A DNA stretch of 64,000 bases from Halodesulfovibrio aestuarii DSM 17919 = ATCC 29578. Its GTDB lineage: Bacteria; Desulfobacterota; Desulfovibrionia; Desulfovibrionales; Desulfovibrionaceae. How positions within the stretch are numbered: the first letter of the stretch is position 1; each line of letters opens with the position of its first letter. The stretch lies in NCBI RefSeq assembly GCF_000384815.1, contig NZ_ARQF01000021.1:1116001-1180000 (forward strand). The letters are read 5' to 3'. Position numbers and translations under genes: made by a program. The notes below the pieces were generated by a model. That model was not told where the DNA came from. It searched no databases and was given only the letters and a program-made list of their open reading frames with translations. Positions 17,620 to 26,424 of the stretch are shown here, piece by piece.

Positions 17620-18699
17620 CTAGCCTTTCATAACAAGCACCGGGGCAAAGTGATCAATGACATCCACGAGAATGCCGTCCTGCCGTGCGATGACTTCATC
17701 TATCTTTTTATACGCATCCGGAGCTTCATCGAGCAACGCTCCGCCATTGAGGGACGGATAGACAATACCTTTCATCTGTTCCTTCACATCACTGGAAGAG
17801 ATAAGCTCTTTCGCTGCTGTACGGCTGAGCTTGCGTCCGGCACCATGCGAAGCGGAGCAAAGAAATTCTTCGTTGCCGAGTCCTCTTGTTATCCATACGC
17901 CGTCCCGCATGTTGGCGGGTATTATACCGAGCTGTCCTTTTTGGGCAGGGGTTGCCCCTTTTCGATGGAGAACACCTTTCGAGGTGATTATTGCGTGGTT
18001 GTGGGTCTCATTAATGATGTCTTCCTGCAAAGCCGGAGGGAGTCCCAATGCCGCCAGACAGGCTTGCAGCATTTTTAAGCGGTTATCCAAGGCAAACTGA
18101 AGACACCACTTCATATCTTTCAGGTAGGCTTTGCCAAGCTTGCTGGAGAGCGGTACGGGGCCTTTTGTAAGGCGCATATAAAAGTCACCCACAAGCCAAC
18201 CGGAACGGCGGGAACCTGAATGGACAGTGACACCTACTATGTCTTCCTTGTTCACCCCGATCTCAATGAAATGATTGCCGCTACCGAGGGTGCCGAGTTG
18301 TTTTACTGCATGGCACATTACGGAGTCGGTCAGCGCTGCAAAGCGGGATGCACTGACAAAAGGTTTTACATCTGTTGCCGGAGTTTTGAGCCCATGAAAC
18401 CCCACAGGAACAGCATTGGAAAGAGACTGGAAAAGTTCTTGCAAATCAGGAAGTTCTGAACGCTTCATCCCTGTTTTGACATGACACATGCCACAGCCGA
18501 TATCATACCCCACGGCGCCGGGCCACACATGGTCATCGAGCAGGGCTACGCCACCAATGGGCAGATCATAGCCGCTGTGAACGTCCGGCATGATAGCGAG
18601 CAGTTTTAAGCATGGAAGCTTCAACGCTGCTTCGATTTGTTCCAATGCAGCGGGATCAATCTCTTCGATCGGTAATGTCAGTCTCAGCCGTGGATCCAT
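17620..18699 (-). CDS. rtcB: RtcB-family RNA ligase
   Basis: GTP-dependent ligase joining 2',3'-cyclic phosphate (or 3'-phosphate) and 5'-OH RNA ends, used in RNA repair. All metal and guanylylation positions of RtcB have counterparts: DVHSG, the Cys in GYDIGCGM, His in LGSGNHFIE, His in TVHSGSR, His in THNH, and the nucleophile His in SHGAGR. At about 359 residues it is shorter than E. coli RtcB (408), mainly at the N-terminus. ATG 18699 is chosen over 18705 because AAAGGGG then has a six-base spacing. It stands alone; no archease or RtcA is adjacent. Confidence 0.92.
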   Translation of the reverse strand: MDPRLRLTLPIEEIDPAALEQIEAALKLPCLKLLAIMPDVHSGYDLPIGGVALLDDHVWPGAVGYDIGCGMCHVKTGMKRSELPDLQELFQSLSNAVPVGFHGLKTPATDVKPFVSASRFAALTDSVMCHAVKQLGTLGSGNHFIEIGVNKEDIVGVTVHSGSRRSGWLVGDFYMRLTKGPVPLSSKLGKAYLKDMKWCLQFALDNRLKMLQACLAALGLPPALQEDIINETHNHAIITSKGVLHRKGATPAQKGQLGIIPANMRDGVWITRGLGNEEFLCSASHGAGRKLSRTAAKELISSSDVKEQMKGIVYPSLNGGALLDEAPDAYKKIDEVIARQDGILVDVIDHFAPVLVMKG

Positions 18700-18846
18700 G
18701 CCCATCCCCTTTGGTGACTATAAATACAATGCTAATACCCTGCTGCATAGTATAGAGGCAGGGTATTGATTTTTCAGGCTGCCATCCGGCATGTTCAACT
18801 ACCAGTTTGGAAAATGAGACCTCGCACACATACCGCATGATAGCCC

Positions 18847-18885
18847 AAAAAAAAGGACAGCTCATAAAAGCTGTCCACTTTTTTT
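18847..18885. terminator. terminator after HAD phosphatase gene
   Basis: GGACAGCT (18855-18862) pairs with AGCTGTCC (18869-18876), flanked by A8 on the left and T8 on the right. On the minus strand this gives a stem followed by a U-run directly downstream of the HAD gene; it can work in both directions. Confidence 0.88.
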
Positions 18886-18891
18886 AGTGAG

Positions 18892-19557
18892 CTATGCAAG
18901 TAGCGACTGTAACTCGGCTGGAGCATCCAGCACTATGCTTGCACCGGCGGCTTTAAGCTCTTCAGCGCCTCTAAAGCCCCATGCAGCACCAACCGGAATC
19001 ATACCGGAGTTACGTGCAGTCTGGATATCTACGTCTGAGTCACCCACAAAGATAATTTGCGCGGGGTCAAGATTCATCATTGCAGCAATAGCTAATGCGC
19101 TGTCCGGCACCGGTTTAAGCGGCACATCGGCAAGACCGCCCTGTACAGCAAGAAAGTCTACTCCCGGCAACAGCTTTGCCACGGTATTTTTTGTCAGCTC
19201 ATCCGGCTTATTGGATAAGATTGCAAGCTGCTTACCTGCAGCAGAAAACGCCGCAAGCATTTCTAACACCCCATCATACGGACGGGCCAGCGTATTCAAA
19301 ACGCGCTCGAACTCTTCAATAAGAACAGTGTACAAAGCTTCCTGAGTTTCCGGACACTGTTTCTCTTCCGGAAGTGCTCTCCAAGCCAGTTTTTTCGCTC
19401 CACCGCCTACAAAACGGCAGTATGCACTGACAGGATGTTCAGGGTATCCCAACCGGGCAAGGGCTCCGTTGGTTGCCGCTGCTATTTCTTCCAGCGTATA
19501 CAGCAAGGTTCCATCCAAATCGAAAATAGCTGCGGAAAACTCCAAAGAATTACTCAT
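18892..19557 (-). CDS. HAD-superfamily phosphatase, phosphoglycolate-phosphatase-like
   Basis: 221-residue haloacid dehalogenase-type hydrolase. Motif I FDLDGTLLYT (nucleophile Asp about 13, acid Asp about 15), motif II ILSNKP, motif III Lys in LKPVPDS, motif IV FVGDSDVDIQTA. The helical cap between motifs I and II and the overall length match Gph, but substrate cannot be fixed from sequence. It is a single gene with its own terminator. Confidence 0.85.
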   Translation of the reverse strand: MSNSLEFSAAIFDLDGTLLYTLEEIAAATNGALARLGYPEHPVSAYCRFVGGGAKKLAWRALPEEKQCPETQEALYTVLIEEFERVLNTLARPYDGVLEMLAAFSAAGKQLAILSNKPDELTKNTVAKLLPGVDFLAVQGGLADVPLKPVPDSALAIAAMMNLDPAQIIFVGDSDVDIQTARNSGMIPVGAAWGFRGAEELKAAGASIVLDAPAELQSLLA

Positions 19558-19836
19558 CGATAATGCCTTTATTCGACCACAGGCTGAGCTGCGGCATGTT
19601 TGCTTCAGAATACTGCTAATCCCATCGATTCAGGCAGTAAATATACGGCACTATAAAAGTCACCATAGAGAATGACAACACCCAACTACCCCGCTCACTG
19701 AATTTTGAGAAAACAAAGCCTCATGCGGCTAGACCTGCGTATGCTTATTTCGTCGTACTTTTTAGCAACCACTTGCATCAGGCATACCTCTATGAGATAC
19801 AAAATATTGTAATTTTAGAACAAAAGGAGATTGAAT

Positions 19837-20730
19837 ATGCAGCGAAGGTTTTCACTTTTCCTTTGCATGTTGGCCCTGTTTGTCATTTGTGGTTGCGCTG
19901 CTCATCAGAACCATCAGGGACGTCAGGATAAGCACAATATTCGCGTTCAAACCGCCAGCGTCAACGGTGTGCACCTTGGGTACCGTGTTACCGGCAGCGG
20001 CCCTCCGCTCTTGTTGATCATGGGATATGCCGGAACTATGGACGTATGGGATCCATCCATGGTGGCAGAATTGGCAAAAGAAAGAACCGTCATTCTCTTT
20101 GACAACCGCGGCATGGGATATTCAAGCATTAACAACGCCCCGCTGAGCATAGAGTTGATGGCCTCGGATGCAGTAGCCTTGTTAAATGCACTCGGAATTA
20201 AACGCGCTGATATCATGGGATGGTCCATGGGGTCGGTCATTGCGCAGGAAATAGCGCTTAACCATCCCGATAAGGTGGATAAGCTCGTGCTCTATGCAAC
20301 GGCTGTGGACTTGGCTCCAGTAAAAGCCGCACTGGACAGGATGGGGGCTCTGAGTCAGAAGCAGTTTATGGCTCAACTGTTTCCCGATACATGGAAAAAT
20401 CTGCATCCTGACATTTTTTCAAAGCTTCCTGTACCTGCGATTGCACCATCACCTGAAGTTATCCAGCGACAATACAAAGCTGTAACCAACTGGCGTGGAA
20501 CCAGAGACCAACTTGCTTCTCTGAATACGGATACACTTGTTATTGTCGGGCAGGCTGACCGGATTACGCCTCCTGATCAAGCCTTGGCTGCCGTCAATCT
20601 CATCAAAGGGGCATGGCTTGTCCGGTTCAAGGGGGCAGGCCACTGGTTAATGTATCAGGCCGGAGAGGATATGGCTTTGACGATTGAGCGCTTTCTTGAT
20701 GCACAGGAAAATCTGTTGTCCAATTTCTGA
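19837..20730 (+). CDS. alpha/beta-hydrolase lipoprotein
   Basis: Exported hydrolase of 297 residues. Signal peptide ends in a lipobox-like VICGC, so the mature protein is probably membrane-tethered outside the cytoplasm. Alpha/beta-hydrolase features: oxyanion region LIMGYAGTMDVW, nucleophile elbow GWSMGS, acid Asp in VGQADRI and catalytic His in GAGHWLMYQ. The ATG at 19837 follows AAGGAG by seven bases and is preferred over the in-frame TTG at 19831. Upstream, TTGCAT at 19773-19778 may be a -35 element, with a weak -10. Substrate unknown (esterase, lipase or haloperoxidase-like). Confidence 0.82.
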   Translation: MQRRFSLFLCMLALFVICGCAAHQNHQGRQDKHNIRVQTASVNGVHLGYRVTGSGPPLLLIMGYAGTMDVWDPSMVAELAKERTVILFDNRGMGYSSINNAPLSIELMASDAVALLNALGIKRADIMGWSMGSVIAQEIALNHPDKVDKLVLYATAVDLAPVKAALDRMGALSQKQFMAQLFPDTWKNLHPDIFSKLPVPAIAPSPEVIQRQYKAVTNWRGTRDQLASLNTDTLVIVGQADRITPPDQALAAVNLIKGAWLVRFKGAGHWLMYQAGEDMALTIERFLDAQENLLSNF

Positions 20731-20839
20731 TAATTAGCTGTACTTTCAGTTGTATTTTCATCAGACACTCCCCCCGCCAGCCGACGAGGGGAGGCCAGAA
20801 CTCTAAGGCTCCGAAAAGCCTGCCGGTGTATGCGTCTCA

Positions 20840-21334
20840 TCAATCAATGGAGGACATTTTGGCAATGAAAAGGAAGAGGTTCGCAAACCGTTTATCCATG
20901 GAGTCAAAAATTTCTTGAGCATGAGCGCTACCGCATGGCATATATACCATTGTCATATCATAGTTCTCAAACGCATCCTGAATCATATCTGCAAGTATCT
21001 TGCTTCGTTCCTTGCGTGAAAGAGCTGGATCGAAAGATTCTGTTCTTTGGCTAGCAAAATCTGGTGAGATGACGGGATAAACAGTATCCAAATGACGCTC
21101 ATATATCACTCTGGTTTGATTAGGAGCTAAAACAGGCGGGTCTAACAATATTGCACGGGTTACTTCCTGATCAACGTGATCCATGTGAGATTCACCCAAA
21201 AAAATAACTACATATGGCTTCTTCTGTTTTTGCAGCATATCAGGGAGTACTTTATTAAGATAAGTAATACTCTTTTCTGCACTGCTTTTCACACTTGCCA
21301 TATCCAACTGAGAATACGTACCGTTATTAGGCAT
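20840..21334 (-). CDS. uncharacterised protein with GESH motif
   Basis: 164 residues, no signal peptide. The core strand VVIFLGESHMDH near residues 43-54 and a second histidine in MPCGSAHAQEIF near 139-150 resemble the GExH...H layout of ChaN/EreA-type proteins (haem-uptake and erythromycin-esterase superfamily). The match is only motif-level and the protein is much shorter than EreA. ATG 21334 is chosen because GAGG lies about six bases upstream; an earlier ATG at 21364 has no ribosome site. It stands alone between convergent and divergent neighbours. Confidence 0.6.
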   Translation of the reverse strand: MPNNGTYSQLDMASVKSSAEKSITYLNKVLPDMLQKQKKPYVVIFLGESHMDHVDQEVTRAILLDPPVLAPNQTRVIYERHLDTVYPVISPDFASQRTESFDPALSRKERSKILADMIQDAFENYDMTMVYMPCGSAHAQEIFDSMDKRFANLFLFIAKMSSID

Positions 21335-21841
21335 AATTACCTCGCTATGTTTTTCTAGTCTCATTTTTTAGAACTGGTACTCGGCATCTCCCTTCTACAA
21401 ATTACTGAAACTTTTTTCCAGTAACTGCAAGGCCACAGAAGTTGCCTTTCCCACTACTGCCAGCAATAGATCCATTATTTTTTGCGAGTAGCTATTCCCA
21501 TTCACGTTGCAGGAGCTACCTGCACTCTATGAATGTTGCCTACGATTTTAACATGCCTGTTTCCCTACCAATACCCCCAAATTGTCCTTTTTCCTAAAAT
21601 ATTCCTGCAACAGAAGATTGCAAAAAACAACTCAAGCTTCTTTAAAAGACACAAGTCAAAAACACTCCATATAAGGAAGAAGCTCGGCAAGGCATCTTCT
21701 CTTATCCTGGAGTATTTTTTATAACAACAAACGGCGACATGTATCGCTGGGATACGTGTCGCCGAATCAGTTTAAATCAAAATATGGGTGCAAACCTCAC
21801 ATGAGGAATCTACTATTTGTATAGTATTTCATAGAATAGAC
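21335..21841. other. 507-base intergenic region
   Basis: No convincing gene. A 63-codon plus-strand frame at 21533-21724 lacks a ribosome site and a recognisable composition. The one structured element is an imperfect hairpin at 21732-21764 (14-bp arms, one mismatch) without a T-run; it lies about 75 bases beyond the 3' end of the flavodoxin gene and may end or protect that transcript. Confidence 0.4.
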
Positions 21842-22405
21842 TCATACCTCCTCAAAGGAAGGTAGTAATGAAGATATCAGCCCTTTTGTTTTTTCACGCA
21901 CCTGTCTTAAATCCTCAGAGTTTGGACGCCCTTCGATGTTACCAAGACGGCCGGAGGTATTGTAATGCCACATTTTTTCAGGAACAAATGCTCCGGGGAT
22001 ACTCCACTCATCCGCGACAGTAATCCCGTGATGAGCAAAGAGCTGCCCCATATATTTAATGGCAGGCACAGCTTCATCCACTCCCGTATGCGGGCCGGCA
22101 TAGGTACAATATACGCAAGCGAATTTTCCATGAATCATTGGCGAACCCGGAAGAATCAGGTCATTTTGGCGGGCATAACTCATTTGATTCTCTATCCAGC
22201 TCAGCATAGCCTTCCCCGGAAGCCATGTATAAACACCGGAACCAATAAATGTTAGATCGTACGCAAGCAGGTCAATTACCGCTCCATTCTTTTTAACGTT
22301 AACAGTTGTAACAGCATGACCGCCTTCGGTCACCGCTTTCTCAATTTCAACAGCAACCTTTTCGGTCTGTCCATTCAATGATGCATACAAATTAAGAATA
22401 TTCAT
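21842..22405 (-). CDS. flavodoxin-family protein
   Basis: 187-residue flavodoxin-like fold, probably FMN-binding. The N-terminal phosphate loop is ILNLYASLNGQTEKVA (weaker than the classic T/S-x-T-G-x-T), then YDLTFIGSGVYTWLPGKAML and CVYCTYAGPHTGVDEAV, as in the longer NAD(P)H:FMN/flavodoxin proteins. It follows the methyltransferase gene by nine bases and is probably cotranscribed under a MarR-type regulator. Confidence 0.82.
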   Translation of the reverse strand: MNILNLYASLNGQTEKVAVEIEKAVTEGGHAVTTVNVKKNGAVIDLLAYDLTFIGSGVYTWLPGKAMLSWIENQMSYARQNDLILPGSPMIHGKFACVYCTYAGPHTGVDEAVPAIKYMGQLFAHHGITVADEWSIPGAFVPEKMWHYNTSGRLGNIEGRPNSEDLRQVREKTKGLISSLLPSFEEV

Positions 22406-22414
22406 TTTGTAACC

Positions 22415-23020
22415 TTACTTTTGCTTAGTAAACCGAATCAAATAATTACCTTCGAGATCAATATACAAATCTTCACGAAATCCTAACGGAGCTACGACTG
22501 TTTTGATCTCTTCAGGCGAAATACGCGAACGCAACGAAGGACCAAAATCAGCTTCCACTTTTTTGCACTCCAGAACTGCAACCTGTCCCGAAGGTTTCAA
22601 AATACGCCGAACTTCCTTAAAAACATCTGCTCCACGCTCTTTCAGATTTATGCAATGCAGGGACATACTTATAAAACAAAAATCCACGCTGTTATCTTCA
22701 AAAGGAAGTGTTTCAGTTAGATCACTGTTGATTATTTTAATATTAGTAAAACCGCTGACAGCGCACTCTTCATCAATCTCGTTAAGCATGTGAATATTGC
22801 TGTCCAAAGCAAAAACAATTCCGGTAGAACCGACACATCGGGCTGCGTGAAAAGCGTACTCACCGGGACCACATCCCATATCAAGAAATACGTTTCCCTC
22901 CTTCAAGGCTAGTCTCTCAAACACCAAATCGGAATCATGCATTCTGTAACTTGTAGGTCCGCGTCTAGGCGCACTATGCCTGCCGTTACAGTCAATTTCT
23001 CTTTTACAATGCACACCCAT
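22415..23020 (-). CDS. class I SAM-dependent methyltransferase
   Basis: 201 residues with a UbiE/Methyltransf_11 Rossmann core: motif I FLDMGCGPGEYAF, acidic loop ALDSNIHML, motif FCFISMSLHCI and KPSGQVAVLECKK. ATG 23020 is selected because GGAG sits about seven bases upstream; the TTG at 23035 would include that ribosome site in the coding sequence. A 21-bp MarR-type operator lies about 95 bases upstream. Small-molecule methylation is likely; acceptor unknown. Confidence 0.83.
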   Translation of the reverse strand: MGVHCKREIDCNGRHSAPRRGPTSYRMHDSDLVFERLALKEGNVFLDMGCGPGEYAFHAARCVGSTGIVFALDSNIHMLNEIDEECAVSGFTNIKIINSDLTETLPFEDNSVDFCFISMSLHCINLKERGADVFKEVRRILKPSGQVAVLECKKVEADFGPSLRSRISPEEIKTVVAPLGFREDLYIDLEGNYLIRFTKQK

Positions 23021-23114
23021 GTAATTCTCCAACACGTAAAAATTGTAGATTCACGAATCAATCTCACGTCTGCCGCTCTCGTTCACTAGTCACATTCGTC
23101 TTTACTCCGCACTT

Positions 23115-23135
23115 TTAGTTAAGAAGCTTAACCAT
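23115..23135. promoter_or_regulatory. putative MarR operator before the methyltransferase-flavodoxin operon
   Basis: Contains the near-perfect palindrome GTTAAGAAGCTTAAC (23118-23132). The 21-bp block matches 19 of 21 positions with the block at 23699-23719 in front of the marR gene, so the same protein probably binds both. Confidence 0.7.
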
Positions 23136-23200
23136 TGAAGTAAAAATAAAGGCGAATAAAGCATATCCGCCGAAAGCTCCCTGCAAGCAAAAACTAACTA

Positions 23201-23692
23201 TTATGTATCATTAAGCTTTTCACCAAACAATTCCGCCATACGCTCATCAACAACTGTCTCAACAACAGCCATAATCGCAGACGCTGTCGCTATCTGAGGA
23301 TCAGAAAACTCCTCAAGTCTGCTGAGCAGATTATTCATATGCCGCTCATGAAATTCCTGATGAATTTTAAAGGCATCCCAACCGGACTCTGTTAGAAATG
23401 CCAGTAGTTCCTTATCATTATCCGGAGCACGATCTTTACGGACAAACCCGCGTTTTTCAAGTTTGCCTACCATCTGGGAAATGGCGCTCTTACTTACCCC
23501 TAGGATAGAGGCGATAGACTTAAGGTTAGCACCCTCATTTTGTCCTATGGTCTGCAGGCAATGAATTTCCCGTGCTGTAACTTCAACACCTTCACTTATA
23601 GGAATAGGCAGTTCCTCAATACGATAATGCTTGTTTATTATCCTAAGGAGCCGTCCCGTCATATGCTGAATTGTTTCTTCCTTGCTATTCAT
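23201..23692 (-). CDS. MarR-family transcriptional regulator
   Basis: 163 residues with a winged helix (about 45-110): LKSIASILGVSKSAISQMVGKLEKRGFVRK is the recognition-helix region, followed by the wing DKELLAFLTESG. N- and C-terminal helices form the usual dimer interface. Its operator-like palindrome overlaps its own leader and recurs before the methyltransferase-flavodoxin operon just downstream, suggesting autoregulation and control of that pair. Confidence 0.9.
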   Translation of the reverse strand: MNSKEETIQHMTGRLLRIINKHYRIEELPIPISEGVEVTAREIHCLQTIGQNEGANLKSIASILGVSKSAISQMVGKLEKRGFVRKDRAPDNDKELLAFLTESGWDAFKIHQEFHERHMNNLLSRLEEFSDPQIATASAIMAVVETVVDERMAELFGEKLNDT

Positions 23693-23698
23693 ACATAC

Positions 23699-23719
23699 TT
23701 AGTAAAGCAGCTTAACCAT
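23699..23719. promoter_or_regulatory. putative MarR operator before marR
   Basis: Second copy of the 21-bp block (core AAAGCAGCTTAAC), starting seven bases upstream of the marR start codon. A bound dimer would overlap the ribosome site and promoter, fitting autorepression. Confidence 0.68.
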
Positions 23720-23915
23720 CCTCGTCAAGCAATTTTGAAAACTGAAACGCAAAGGAATATAGATAGCGGAATTACCTGCCGTAATCCCCCCTCCCAATAT
23801 ATCATTACATAATCTCAAAACACTAATACGATAAAGGGGCACATAGAGGTTGGCTAAGGCTGTTGTTAAATTTCAACCTTCAACGACATAACAATCTAAA
23901 ATAAGGAAGAAAAAC

Positions 23916-24314
23916 ATGACAACAATAACAAAAGAACGTCCCCCAAGATTAGACCACCCTGATATCGGCAAAGCAATGCCTTTGTCGGATGAAGACACCC
24001 TGCTCATTGAACAGACAAGAAAAGAAAACGAAGCACTGTCAGAAGATGAAAGACGAGCACGCTTCGACAACATCATTAGCAAATCAGGAAGATGCGGATT
24101 TGCCAGTAGCGGCCAGTATGACTACATTTTGAACACAAACCCACGAAAAACCTACACTGTAACAATTAACACAGATTGGCGTCGTGGAGTTGAACACGGG
24201 TTTTATACCGACACATACACAGCACCGGCTGGCGGAAAAGTAATGCTCGGCTGTACCCAAACTAACAATATCCCCGTTACTAAGTACATTCGTAAAGTTG
24301 TTGGTGAAGTGTAG
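23916..24314 (+). CDS. uncharacterised 132-residue protein
   Basis: No family recognised and no signal peptide. The N-terminal half is charged and probably helical (SDEDTLLIEQTRKENEALSEDERR). The C-terminal ~60 residues look beta-rich with aromatic and Gly residues (YTVTINTDWRRGVEHGFYTDTY) and two cysteines. ATAAGGAAGAA precedes the ATG. It is the last gene before the phage-derived island and is followed by a terminator. Confidence 0.7.
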   Translation: MTTITKERPPRLDHPDIGKAMPLSDEDTLLIEQTRKENEALSEDERRARFDNIISKSGRCGFASSGQYDYILNTNPRKTYTVTINTDWRRGVEHGFYTDTYTAPAGGKVMLGCTQTNNIPVTKYIRKVVGEV

Positions 24315-24344
24315 AAGGTAATCACCATGAAAACTTACGACAAA

Positions 24345-24370
24345 AAGCCCCTTACCTTAGTAAGGGGCTT
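24345..24370. terminator. terminator after the 132-residue protein gene
   Basis: Perfect 11-bp stem AAGCCCCTTAC / GTAAGGGGCTT with a 4-base loop, A5 on the left and a T-rich tail on the right. Marks the host side of the island boundary. Confidence 0.85.
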
Positions 24371-24420
24371 CATATTTAGACGAAAACAAACCAGCATACC
24401 ATGCTACAATACTAAATAAA

Positions 24421-24451
24421 AAAGGAAGCTGTTCTAACAGCTTCCTTTTTT
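24421..24451. terminator. terminator at the end of the tail-gene operon
   Basis: 13-bp perfect stem (24421-24433 / 24436-24448) with a two-base centre, A-run to the left and T-run to the right, so it works on both strands. It lies two bases beyond the last minus-strand gene of the island. Confidence 0.88.
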
Positions 24452-24452
24452 G

Positions 24453-24653
24453 TTAGGCAGTCCCCACCCTCCCCATCTCTTTCACTATTGCTTCAACATT
24501 AGTTTTAGCAAAATGTTGTGTGATGATAAGAACGTCCTTCGTCTTATCACTGTCGCTTGTGTGCTCGATTACATAATCTAACATGTTTTCAAGCTGACAA
24601 ATACAAGTGATCGCTTTTTCAAGGGCAGTTGTTGCTGCTGCTGGGCTTTTCAT
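24453..24653 (-). CDS. small hypothetical protein at the distal end of the tail operon
   Basis: 66 residues, mostly helical, with LEKAITCICQLENMLDYVI and a polar C-terminus. AGGTTCGC precedes the ATG. It sits 156 bases after gene D and directly before the operon terminator. No family recognised; may be a late regulator or immunity-type protein, but nothing in the sequence proves this. Confidence 0.6.
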   Translation of the reverse strand: MKSPAAATTALEKAITCICQLENMLDYVIEHTSDSDKTKDVLIITQHFAKTNVEAIVKEMGRVGTA

Positions 24654-24809
24654 GCGAACCTCTAAATCCGTATATAAATAACAAATGAAGAGAAGAACTT
24701 ATCAAATCTGCTTGCAGACTCAACTACTTTTTTCTACAACGCACGCCGAAACGCATAAAATCTAATGCCCTGTGCTCAGTAGATAGAGCGTTAACGAATG
24801 TTAACGTCC

Positions 24810-25796
24810 CTAAACCACAGCTTCACCTTCAACACTGGTCACACCACCACTGGCAGTCATAGTATGAGTTGCTTTGGTAACGCTCCATTCGCCATCAATA
24901 CCGGTACGGAACTGTTTTAGAATCAGACGGGACTCTGCGACCAGATCGGGCGTAAAAGGTAATGACAAAGAAAGAGTCGCCTTGCCACGTGCAAAAGCTT
25001 TCAGCTGTTTCTGCACTGCGGTGGTTGCAGCTGCCATATCATTATACATGCATTTCAAACGATAGACAGGATCTCCAGTTCCTGCGGTTACTTCAATATC
25101 AGCAGATGCAGCGGTATCTCTAAAAATTGCCGTTACGCTTTTATATGCCTCACGCTGGGAGAGTTTAACAGAACCGCTCGTTACTTGATTCTTTGTAAGT
25201 GTAATAGTTGGCATTTGCTGCCCACGAATATTCTTCCCCTCACCGCGTTCCACAAACAGAAGTTTTCCGCCGTTAGCCTTGGCTATGGCATCATGATCTT
25301 TTGCTATGCGGGTAAGCACGTTCATGTCTGATTCATCGAGCTGATCAATATGCGGCAATGCGACTTGCACTAAGCTTGGAGCCACCGCCGCAACCAGACC
25401 GTGGTCATTGGCGATGGTGGCTACCAAGTCGCTGATAGTACCAGCGGGAAACGAACGGGACTTTTGCGACTGCAGCGGAGTAAGGCCGAATTTACTTTCA
25501 TCAAACGGTGCAGCATTGGCAGAAATCGTCAGACTATCTGGTGGAAAGTTTATTGCCACCTCATCTACCACATATTTGCCCATGAGCCGTAAGTTATCCT
25601 TGTAGCCCATGTATACTGCCAATTCTGCACCGGCATCCGGCAACGTAAAACCTGCATCACTCAGGGTAATACTCAGCTTGTCAGACTTATATCCGGCCTC
25701 ATCGGTAATGGTAATTTGGCTATTTTCTCCTTTGAGCAACGCTGAAATATCCTGCCCGTTTGCCTCTACTCGATAATCAAGCGAGTATTCTACCAT
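24810..25796 (-). CDS. phage late control protein gpD (tail spike hub)
   Basis: 328-residue P2 gpD homologue, equivalent to Mu gp44 and part of the T4 gp27-like hub at the tail base. Recognised by the N-terminal DYRVEANGQDIS, DKLSITLSDAGFTLPDAGAELAVYMGY, a central HIDQLDESDMNVLTRIAKDHDA stretch and the C-terminal AESRLILKQFRTGIDGEW. Overlaps gene X by seven bases. Last conserved gene in P2 tail order, as here. Confidence 0.92.
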   Translation of the reverse strand: MVEYSLDYRVEANGQDISALLKGENSQITITDEAGYKSDKLSITLSDAGFTLPDAGAELAVYMGYKDNLRLMGKYVVDEVAINFPPDSLTISANAAPFDESKFGLTPLQSQKSRSFPAGTISDLVATIANDHGLVAAVAPSLVQVALPHIDQLDESDMNVLTRIAKDHDAIAKANGGKLLFVERGEGKNIRGQQMPTITLTKNQVTSGSVKLSQREAYKSVTAIFRDTAASADIEVTAGTGDPVYRLKCMYNDMAAATTAVQKQLKAFARGKATLSLSLPFTPDLVAESRLILKQFRTGIDGEWSVTKATHTMTASGGVTSVEGEAVV

Positions 25797-25996
25797 AGAG
25801 TTATACCCTCTTTCGGGCGAGGCTTCGGCAAATCTGGAAGGGCAATGCCAAGTCCTGCCGGAAGCACTGGATCGTACTTAGCTAGCCCTCTGTTTGCTTC
25901 CAGTACCTGTTCAAGTGTTCCTTCCTGCCCTTCGTAATACTTGAAAACAACAGCATCCAGCACATCGCCTTGTTTTGTTCTGTACAGTACACTCAT
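25790..25996 (-). CDS. phage tail protein X (LysM-like)
   Basis: 68 residues matching P2 gpX-type tail proteins: LYRTKQGDVLDAVVFKYY at the start and a LysM-like fold ending in PAGLGIALPDLP. Overlaps genes U and D by a few bases, which indicates coupled translation. Probably a baseplate or tail-tube adaptor. Confidence 0.9.
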   Translation of the reverse strand: MSVLYRTKQGDVLDAVVFKYYEGQEGTLEQVLEANRGLAKYDPVLPAGLGIALPDLPKPRPKEGITLW

Positions 25997-26403
25997 ATCT
26001 TTTCACCAAAAAATTTGAGTTCAAGCGTGAATTCTATTTTCTGCGGAATACCGGCAGGAAGGAAATCACTTCTTTTTTCTTTAATAGACGTAATACACCA
26101 ATAACCGAGAGCATTTTGATTAACGTCTATTAAGCCACACAAGTCAGTCAACATAAGGGGCGTCCCCTTTTCTGCTTCCCTGCGCATAGCCTCAACCTGC
26201 CCAAGTCCTCCCTTGAATGTTGGGAAAATTATTCCCGGAAGGCTTAATGTATCTGCCCCCTTTCCTGTATACTGTAACGCGGGATTTGTCCCTATACGCG
26301 CCTGTTCCGTCCAGCCATACGAACTGGAACGGCTGGAGCTTTGATACGCCGCAGTATTGAGAGAAAAGGTATATGCGCCTAGTTTCATCATTGGTTCTGG
26401 CAT
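25993..26403 (-). CDS. phage tail protein gpU
   Basis: 136 residues, P2 gpU family: MMKLGAYTFSLNTAAYQ, SLPGIIFPTFKGGLGQVEAMR and the C-terminal LEFTLELKFFGE type ending (here EFTLELKFFGEK). Located between tape measure and X as in P2. Overlaps gene X by four bases. Confidence 0.92.
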   Translation of the reverse strand: MPEPMMKLGAYTFSLNTAAYQSSSRSSSYGWTEQARIGTNPALQYTGKGADTLSLPGIIFPTFKGGLGQVEAMRREAEKGTPLMLTDLCGLIDVNQNALGYWCITSIKEKRSDFLPAGIPQKIEFTLELKFFGEKI

Positions 26404-26424
26404 AATGCCTCCGAAAAAGTAGAA

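Noticed and set aside
21533-21724. 63-codon plus-strand frame in the intergenic region before the flavodoxin gene
   Set aside because: No ribosome site, low-complexity Phe/Leu/Lys composition, no resemblance to any family.
24328-24418. 30-codon plus-strand frame (ATG 24328) with AAGG upstream
   Set aside because: It runs straight through a strong terminator hairpin and has no recognisable composition.
24774-24806. tRNA-like D-arm (GCTC-AGTAGATA-GAGC) followed by a CGTTAAC-GAAT-GTTAACG palindrome, as a possible attachment scar
   Set aside because: The loop lacks the GG pair, there is no T-arm or acceptor stem, and it lies between two island genes rather than at the host border. A lone CGTTAAC at 44204-44210 is too short to call a matching att site.
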